Shown piece by piece: positions 48,901-57,900 of a DNA stretch of 64,000 bases. Below the pieces are notes generated by a model. That model saw only the letters and a program-made list of their open reading frames with translations. It searched no databases and was not told the origin of the DNA. A program made the translations under genes and the position numbers. The first letter of the stretch is position 1. Each line of letters starts with the position of its first letter. Source of the DNA: Chaetorhynchus papuensis (Eukaryota; Chordata; Aves; Passeriformes; Rhipiduridae); the NCBI GenBank assembly GCA_013396525.1, contig VWYX01001156.1:167514-231513 (forward strand), in the 5' to 3' direction.

Positions 48901-51900
48901 ACAACGCTCTCAGGCACAGGGCAGGATTGTCAGGGTGTCTGTGCAGGGCTGGATGGTCCTTGTGGGCTCCTTCAGGAGATTCTGTGATTCCTGGTGTTGA
49001 AGAGGCAGGAAATCCTGCAGGGTGCAGCCAGGATTAACGGGGTGCCCTGTGAGGCCCATGGGACACCACAAAGGGCACCCATGGACCAGCAGCTCCACAT
49101 GGGGGGTGGTTGGGAGCTTCCCCAGGGTTGGGAATCTCATCCCTGTCCCAGAGCACAGGGGGGGTTTGGAATCTCATCCCTGTCCCAGAGCACAGGGGGG
49201 GTTTGGAATCTCATCCCTGTCCCAGAGCACAGGGGGGGTTTGGAATCTCATCCCTGTCCCAGAGCACAGGGGGGGTTTGGAATCTCATCCCTGTCCCAGA
49301 GCACAGGGGGGGTTTGGAATCTCATCCCTGTCCCAGAGCACAGGGGGGGTTTGGTGTTTGCTGCAGCCGTGGCTGAGCTGCAGAAGGAGCTGCAGGAGGA
49401 AGCTGGAGCTGAGATGTGGCTGCGTCCCACACCTGGGACCTGCTGAAGCTCGGCTCCTTGGGTGATTTTTGTGTTCATTATTGGACACGCTCTTGTTAGT
49501 GCCAGCTAATTAATCTCAGAGTGGGACCCTTCTCTCTCCTCAGCCTCTGGAATATTGTGGCTGTTAAGCGAAGCAATAGAATGAACATTGTTCAGCTGAC
49601 TCATGTGAAAAGAGAAAACAGCTCTCAGCAAATGCAGCAGCTCTTCCCCCTCGCTGCTCTCTGAGGTGATCAGGGAGAACAGGGAGCCTTTGATTTAAAC
49701 CCTTTGCCTCAAACCTTTGTGGGATCCACATTCACTCAAACTGGGAAAAGGCAGGTCACAAACTGGGGCTGTGAGTGGGAGCCACTCCACCACAGCCCTG
49801 CTCTGTGAGGAGGTGACCCTTTGGAGCAGTCGGGAATGGGATCGCTGAGGGTGGAGCAGTCGGGAATGGGATCACTGTGGGTGGAGCAGTCAGGAGTGGG
49901 ATCACTGAGGGTGGAGCAGTCAGGAGTGGGATCACTGAGGGTGGAGCAGTCGGGAATGGGATCGCTGAGGGTGGAGCAGTCAGGAATGGGATCGCTGAGG
50001 GTGGAGCAGTCAGGAATGGGATCGCTGAGGGTGGAGCAGTCAGGAGTGGGATCGCTGAGGGTGGAGCAGTCAGGAATGGGATCACTGAGGGTGGAGCAGT
50101 CAGGAGTGGGATCACTGAGGGTGGAGCAGTCAGGAATGGGATCACTGAGGGTGGAGCAGTTGGGAATGGGATCGCTGAGGGTGGGAGTGTTCTCTGAGGC
50201 CCCATGGCCGCCGTGTGTGCAGCTCCTCTGCTCTGGCACATAAATATTTAATAACTCTGCCTGTGTGAGAGCCTCCGGAGCTGAGCAGGGAGCTGTGTGA
50301 ATGATGGGGTTTGTGTGATTCTCTCCAGTTGGGCTGCCTGGAGGGCAAACCATGGGCTGGGGCCCATGGAATATTGATCATGGAGCAGTCCGGGCTGGGC
50401 CGAAGGAGGGTGGTGGGAGGAGGTGTTTGTGGTGCAGCCGGAATGGAGGAGTTTTCCAAGGTTTGTTTCCTTGCAGAAGTGCTCCAAAATACAACTCTGG
50501 GGTTTAATTTAGCCGAGCTGGGTTTGTTTGCTGAGTCCTGGGCATTTGTTTGCTCGCTCATGTGTTTGGATTGGGAGCTGTGTGGGTTTTCTTCTGCACT
50601 CACAGGGATTGCAGCATTTAGGTCAAATCTAGATTATCCATTTTTCTGTGGAAGATGCACAGGCGAGGCGATCCCTGCATCCTGGGCCCGCCCTGGCTGC
50701 TCTGCTGGCTTTCCCTGTGCTTTGCAGGGCCCGTTTCATTGTTTTCCTTTCCTTCTTCCTTCTTTTTCCCTTTTTTCAATGGCACATTCAGGGCCTGGAA
50801 CAGCCTGCAGACAAGGCTGTAATGCATAGATTGATGTGGAGGATTTATGTTCTGTTGAGGTGATCGATGTGACCTGGGTGAGGTTTCTTTAATCTTAGAA
50901 ACTCTGCTAGAAGCTCACTGAGGTTTTTAAACTGATTCTAAAGGTGTGTTCAGATCTCCCCTGCCATTCATCTGAATTTTAATTTATTAAATTTTAATCA
51001 AAAAACATGTGAATTAAACATTCTTTAGGGAAGAAAAAAATCAGTGCTTCCCCTAAGCTGGGATGTGTCTCCTGCTTTGGGTGGATGCTCTTTGTGCAGG
51101 TCCCTGGTTTAGGAGCTGCCAAAGCAGCTGCTGCACTGGGAGCAGTGGGATCATGCCTGAGATCACTGCTGGGATCACTGAACACCCAGGGCTGTGCAGG
51201 AGGAGATCCCGTGGTCTGGAGCTTTTCATGTCCCCAGGGGTCACCTCCACCTCTGGGGTGGCCTTAACTGAGGGAATAAAAGGGACTGGAGGAAAGCCCC
51301 TGGATCCCTGGCAGTGCCCAAGGCCAGGCTGGACGGGGCTTGGAGCAGCCTGGGATGGTGGAAGGTGTCCCTGCCCATGGCAGGGGGTGGCACTGGAGGG
51401 GCTTTAAGGTCCCTTCCAACTGGGGTTTGGGATTCCATGGTTGATGTTTCAATGAAATATCCCATTTTAAAGGCTGTGGAATTGGTAGAGGTCCCTGGAG
51501 AGTGAAGAAAGAACAGCAAGGAACTTCCTCCCTGGGAGCAGCTGTAGAAATAAATATTCTCTGTGATGTTCAGGAGTTTCAGCTGTGTTCAGACTTTGTT
51601 TTTCTAACCTTTTCCTTTCTCTCTATCCCTCTCTTAGCCCTTTAGTCCTGATTTCAATTGCTCTCCTAATTTTTCATCTCCTGAATTTTAGGAGGACAAA
51701 GCATAGAGAAGGCAAAGGTATTGAAAGAGGTGAGGGGAGACCATGGGTGGGGGCTGGATGGGGAAATGTTGTTTGGTTTGTTGCTTGGTTTATGGTGCTG
51801 TTTGGGGAGGTTTTTTAAGCCAAAAACCTCCTTTTCTTTCCATTTTCAACATCATCACTGTAATGTCTCTGCTCTTGTGTCCGTGGTTTGCTCCTGAGCC

Positions 51901-54900
51901 CTTCCCTGCCTGCTCCCATGGAGGAATCAGCACGTGCTGCTGGTTATTCCCCTCCCCTGCTGTGTCTCCTCGGGCTCTCCTCGCAGGGACAACTCATTCC
52001 ATGTCCTGTCCCTCTGCTCCTGCTCTGTCCCTGGGCTGTGCTCTGATCCATGGCACAATCAACTGCCTTGGAGTCTTCTCCAGAGGGGCCACTTGGAAAA
52101 CTGTCACCAAAGCGTTTTTTTGGGAGCCATCACATCCTCCTCCCCCCACCCGTGCCCCGCACGCATCTTCACCTCCTCATCCCACTGGAATGCTGCCAGA
52201 CCCTCCTGGTGTCCTCTGTCTGTGGTGCTTGGCTGGCAGTCGGTGGCTCCGTGTCTGTGGTTGGGATTTGGGATCTGGGGAGGCAGATGGCTCTGGAGCT
52301 GCAGCTGAAGCCGTTCCAGCAATGTCACTCTGATTTCAGGCTCCTTCTGCCCTGCGGCTGATTTCTCCTGAAAGATACAGGGACTTTGCCTCTTGGAGGC
52401 TGCTGCTCCTCTGTCAGCTTGGGTGGGAGCTGGCTCGGGATTCGGGAGCTGTCAGGGCAATCTCGGGAGGTCAGGTGGGGACAGGGTGATCTTCAGTCTC
52501 ATTCCCATGGGAAATCAGCTTAACCAGCAGGGAAAGCTGCAGAAGGGGGAAAGGGAAGTACGGATTTATTCTTGCCTGTGGGAGGGATGGCACAGGGCTC
52601 TGCCATCCCAGGCTGCTTTACTCAGGCCGTAAGGATTCTCTGGGTGCAAGTTCTGAAGCCCCCAGCTGGCTGGGATATGTGGCTGGGTTGAAGTGGGAAT
52701 TAAGAGGTGCCTGTGGCTGTCAGGTCTCAGAGGGGTGATCTGCTGAATCCCTTTGGAACTGGGCATGAAAATCCCTTGGATCTTACCTTGGGTGCAGAGG
52801 CCCAAAGGAGAGAAGCAGAACCCTGGATGCACAAATCTTTCTGTGGGGGTTTGGCCCTCCTTGGCCCCCAGCACACACCAGAACAGGACCTTTGCAACAG
52901 GAGAATCTGTTAAAGGGCAGGTAAATTTCCCTCTGGGAATCTGATGTGTTTAAATTCATTGTACAGGGCTCAGTGTTCTTGAGCTGTGAACTGGAGGTGG
53001 AGGAGGATTGAAAAGGTGGATTGGGTAGAGCTCTCCCAATATTGACACCCAAGGAGGGTGTGAGTTGGCAGGAACACTTCAGCATCCTGGAACTGCTTCT
53101 TCTGGAAATGCACTGGCACAGGATGCCCAGAGAAGTTGTGGCTGCCCCTGGATCCCTGGAAGTGTCCGAGGCCAGGCTGGACAGGGCTTGGAGCACCCTG
53201 GGACAGTGAAAGGTTGCCCAAGGCAGAGGATTGGAAGTGGATGATTTTTAAGGTCCCTCTAACCCAAACCATTGTGTGATTCCATGATCCTGTGATCCTT
53301 GTTTGTCTGTCTATGTCCTGCTGCTCACAAAGTACCTGCCCAGCAGGGAGTTTCCTGCTTTGACACCTCCCCTTGTCCCTGGGATGGACCATTCCGTGTT
53401 TCTGGGAGGCTCCGTGGGACCGTCAGGCAGCCAGGTCACCGTGGCAGCCCAGCATTACTGAGGGGCTGCTCTGAGCTCCAATGAGCCCTGCAGAGAAAAA
53501 GAAAACCACCAAGGCAGAAAAACAGTTAATTTAAAAAATATTTGTCCCCCATTCTCTGGGAGAAGTTTGTCCTTCCCTTTGACTGTTTCCTCACCTCTGA
53601 GGCGCTGCCGTGGTGCCGTGGAAGGTCCTCACTGGCAGGGGGTTCTCCAGTTATGACAACTTGATTTGAGAACATGCCTTTCATTAATAGTTCATTGTGA
53701 GTGTAGCCAGGGGCATGCCTGGGCTGGATAATTGGATTTGGGAGGCCACTGTTTGTACAGTTGTGACACCTCTTGCTGTGAAGCCAATTTCTGCAGCGAT
53801 GCAGCTGATCCAACATCGGGGCAATCTGTTCCAGCCTTTGTTCCAGGGATGTCTGACTGGTGGAAAAAGTAACCACAGCGAGAGACTTCCCTCAACAGCA
53901 GCTCTGCTTCCAGCCCAGGGAAGCAAAATCAAGACCTTGTTCTGTGTCTCAAATGGTCCAGGGAGAAGCTGACAGAAGTGAAGCTCTACAAAGTCTTGAG
54001 CAGCTTACCCGGAATTGCTGTGTGTGTTCTGTTCTTGAGATCTGTGTAACGCCCAAGGGCTCTTGCACTGCGGCCCTGAGCCCCTTTGTTCCTCATTTCC
54101 GTTCTTACTAAATTCAGAAATGAGAAGTTGGCAATAGGGTTTTGCCCAGTGGATCTTGTTTATTGTCCATACATCCCTTACAGGTACATTTTATGCCTCT
54201 TCAGTCCATGCTTAACCTTCTCAGGCAATCCAAATCTTCTTTGTTTTCTTTAAAAAAATTTCCCCAGTACTCTTTGGATGCTCAGTTTTTGGATCCTAGT
54301 TGGTGATTCTGTCAAATTCAGAGTTTCAGAGCCTGCTCTGCCCTCAGTCAGGGAAATGCCAGCTTTAATCCAGCCTTACATGCTTTGGATGCAATCCAGG
54401 CCTTGTGCAAGTCAGGTTTAGCCAGGCAGCTTCGAGCCTTGAGCTTCCCAGCAGCTCCGAGGGCCTTTGCGTGGCTGAGGCTGCCCCAGATCTGAGCTAA
54501 AGCCTCCATGGTGAGCGAGTGTGGCAGCAGTGACTGCTGGGCACAGCACGTGTGCTGCAGGGGCTGCTGCCTTCCCTGTGTGCAGTGGCCTCGAGGAATA
54601 AATGAGGAACGTGTTGTACGTTGCTTTATCCGCACACAGGGCTGAGATTCTCAGTCCCAGCTCCCTGGCTTTGGTTGGTGTGCTCAGCCCAGCACTGCTG
54701 CTTTCTGCTGTGGCTTTGGTGCTTCCTGCTCTCGCCTTTCCCTTCTCTGTCCCCTGTCCTGCCTGGCTTCCCCAGCTCCTCCTTCAGCCCCTGGAACGGT
54801 CTCTGTTCCCACACCCTCAGCAGGGGCTCATTGCCTTCAGTCCCCTCGACTGTGTTGGGTTGTTCTCAGAATCCCAGAGTGCTCTGGGTTGGGAGGGACA

Positions 54901-57900
54901 TTAAAAACTGTCCAGTCCCACCCTGCCATGGGCAGGGACACCTTCCACTAAAGGGATGTTCAGCCTGGAGAAGAGGAGGTTCCAGGGAGAGCTCAGAGCC
55001 CCTTCCAGGGCCTAAAGGGGCTCCAGGAGAGCTGGAGAGGGACTGGGGACAAGGGATGGAGGGACAGGACCCAGGGAATGGCTTCCCAGTGCCAGAGGGC
55101 AGGGCTGGATGGGATATTGGGAAGGGATTGTTCCCTGGGAGGGTGGGCAGGCCCTGGCACAGGGTGCCCAGAGCAGCTGTGGCTGCCCCTGGATCCCTGG
55201 CAGTGGCCAAGGCCAGGCTGGACATTGGTGCTGGGAGCAGCCTGGGACAGTGGGAGGTGTCCCTGCCATGGCAGAGGTGGAACGAGAGGATCTTTCAGGT
55301 CATTCCCAACCCAAATTATTCTATAATGCTGTGATTCTATGTGGGCAGGACTGTGCAGGGTCTGGGCTCTGTTCTGGTGTGTGAGAGCACAAATGGGGTC
55401 CACTGATGGGTTTGATGCTCCATAAAGTGCTGGGTGCTCAAGCAACTGCCCAGGCTCTGCCAGAGCTCCATGGATTGTGTGTTGGGAATGGGGGACAATC
55501 CCCCACAGGGACAGCGAGGCCAAAGGAGAACAAGGAGGGAAAACTCTGACAATTTGAAGAGAAGTTCTCTGCTTTTGAGGGGTTTGGGACCCAAAAGCTC
55601 TGTGTTTCTCTTTAAACTTGGGATGTCTGCAGAGGAGCAGCCCCTCACAGCTCTGCGCTGGTTGCTGTGTGAGCTTTTCTCAGCTGCATGGCAGGACTGT
55701 CAGTGGAGCTGCCAGGAGAGCCTCTGACATCAGCTTCACAAAGCAACTGCCGTGCTGAAAACTGCCTTAGGTAATTAATTAATCCTTCTGCAAACAGGGG
55801 CTTGATGTGCACCAGCAGTGCTGTGGGATCTTTCTCAGAGGGAAATAAAGTCTGTGACAGGACTGTGGTGAGCAGGGAGGCTCCTGGCAGGTGCAGGAGG
55901 CTCATTATCCTTCCAGTTAAATTCTGCAAGGAAAAACAATCCAGCTGCTGCTTGGTGGGTTGTGTTGGAGGGCGAGGACAGCTGGGGAGGGATCCCTGGG
56001 GATCTTGGTGCTCGGGAGTGCCCGTTCCTCTTGGTTGGTTCCAGGGTGGAGCAGCACCGGCCTCATTCCTCCTCCTGGGGCTTCTCCTTAGGAGCTGCTG
56101 GCCGTGCCCTGTCACTGTCACTGTCCCAGTCCCTCAGCACTGGAGCAGCCTTCCAGCACCACTTCCCAGAGTGTCCCCTGGCAGGGGGTGCCAGGAGAGG
56201 CCCCAGAGCTGCTGTGTGCTCTGCTTGTGGTGCTCTCCAGTCCCAACCACAACGCACAGTGACACTGGAGAAGCTGGGCCCCATCCCACAAGTTTGGGGG
56301 TTATCCTTTGGTTTGCATTTTTGGTTGTTTTTCCACACTTTACCAGAACAGAGACTCCCGGGGCTATTTACAGAGCAATCTCTTTTTAACCAGAGTTAAA
56401 ATTGTTTCTCAATAACTGTTCTCAATTAGCACGGAGTCATGGAATGGTTTGGGTTGGAAGGGACTTTAAAGCCCATCCAGATCCACCCCCTGCCATGGCA
56501 GGGACACCTCCCACTATCCCAGGCTGCTCCCAGCCCCAATGTCCAGCCTGGCCTTGGCCACTGCCAGGGATCCAGGGGCAGCCACAGCTGCTCTGGGTAC
56601 CCTGTGCCAGGGCCTGCCCACCCTCCCAGGGAACAATTCCTTCCCAAGATCCCATCCAGCCCTGCCCTCTGGCACTGGGAAGCCATTCCCTGGGTCCTGT
56701 CCCTCCATCCCTTGTCCCCAGTCCCTCTCTAGCTCTCCTGGAGCCCCTTTAGGCCCTGGCAGGGGCTCTGAGCTCTCCCTGGAGTTTCTCCTCTCCAGGT
56801 GAGCACCCCCAGCTCTCCCAGCCTGGCTCCAGAGCAGGGGGGCTCCAGCCATTTGATCATTTCCATGGCCTTCTCTGGATTTGCTCCACCAGCTCCATGC
56901 CTGTCTCGTGTTGGGATCTCAGCCGTGGACACGCTGGTTTTCAGTCACGTTCTACCTGGATTTGATTGGCAATGGGAAGTCCCTTCCCTTGAAACAAAAC
57001 TATAAATCAGTGTAGTAGGGAAAGAGAAGAGCAGCCGATTCCCGTGCTGTCCCTGCTGACTCGGTGTGTCCTGGCACAGGTGTGGAGGGGCACCCTGGCC
57101 CGGCTGCGCTACCGGCGGACGAAGGCGGCTCTGACCATCGTGCGGCACTACCGGCGCCACAAGGTCCGGGCCTACCTGCGCGAGGTCGTGCGGCGCTTCC
57201 AGAACGTGCGGCTGCTGCCCGACCGCGGCCGCAGCGTCCCCTGGCCCGCCCCGCCCAAGGTGCTGCGCCGCTTCGAGGAGGCTCTGCAGGACATCTACCA
57301 CAGGTACCCCGTGTCACCCCCGCTGCTCGCCCCGGGGACACCCGGCTGAAGGACGTGGATTGGGTGTCGCTGGCGCCGTGCCCTTGACCGGGCAGATAAT
57401 TCTGGTCCAGACATTTATTGTTGAATCACAGAATCCCAGGATGGTTTGGATCTTAAAGTCCATCCAGTTCCATCCCAGGCCATGGGCAAGGGCACCTTCC
57501 GCTGGACCAGGTTGCTCCATTGTGATGAACGTTGTGTTTCCTTCCTTGGCCCCTTCCTTGGCCCCTTCCTGGCCTTTCTGGTTGGTTTTGAAAGGAAAGA
57601 GCAGCTGCTCTTGGATGAGGGGGAAGAGAAGAAGAATCTTCTCAATTTCCTCAAGACTCCTGGTAGTAAGCCAGTGTTTTTCTGTAGTAAAATGAGTGAT
57701 GTTCCCCTGGTCACCCATGTTCTATGTGCAGAACAGGTGTTTGTACCTTCATTAAACCTCCCAGTATTGAAAGGATTTTTTCTCTGGGAAGCTGTAGGCA
57801 AAATAGTTACAATTCCAGTTTGAAAAGTGATGACTTCTGAAAGTGGCTGAACAAGAGAAATGTTGGCTGGAGGGGCTTTCAGAGATCTCCTGTCCAGCCA

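Larger units (their letters stand above)
43220..57079 (+). other. MYO1D intron 16 (largest in the window)
   Basis: 13,860 bp, splitting IQ motif 1 between exons 16 and 17. Holds CR1 fragments at 43498-43735, 48225-48505, 48868-48990, 51290-51445, 53108-53300, 54868-55342 and 56434-56915, two minisatellites (49131-49352 and 49821-50180), and a CpG-richer stretch at 47030-47400. Between these lies unique intron sequence (44000-46990, 50200-51280, 51450-53100, 53300-54860) in which I see no exon. ORFs of up to 237 codons here are CR1 or minisatellite artefacts. Confidence 0.8.

Noticed and set aside
49131..50180. Possible CRISPR array
   Set aside because: Units are contiguous without variable spacers, and the setting is a vertebrate intron. 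They are minisatellites.
49821..50353. Repeat-protein ORFs over the 30-bp array (up to 205 codons)
   Set aside because: Same artefact as the 24-bp array, from a 30-bp period. No transcript evidence is visible.
54621..55334. 237-codon plus-strand ORF
   Set aside because: Its second half is translated CR1 3' region, which is non-coding in the element. The first half is low-complexity intron.
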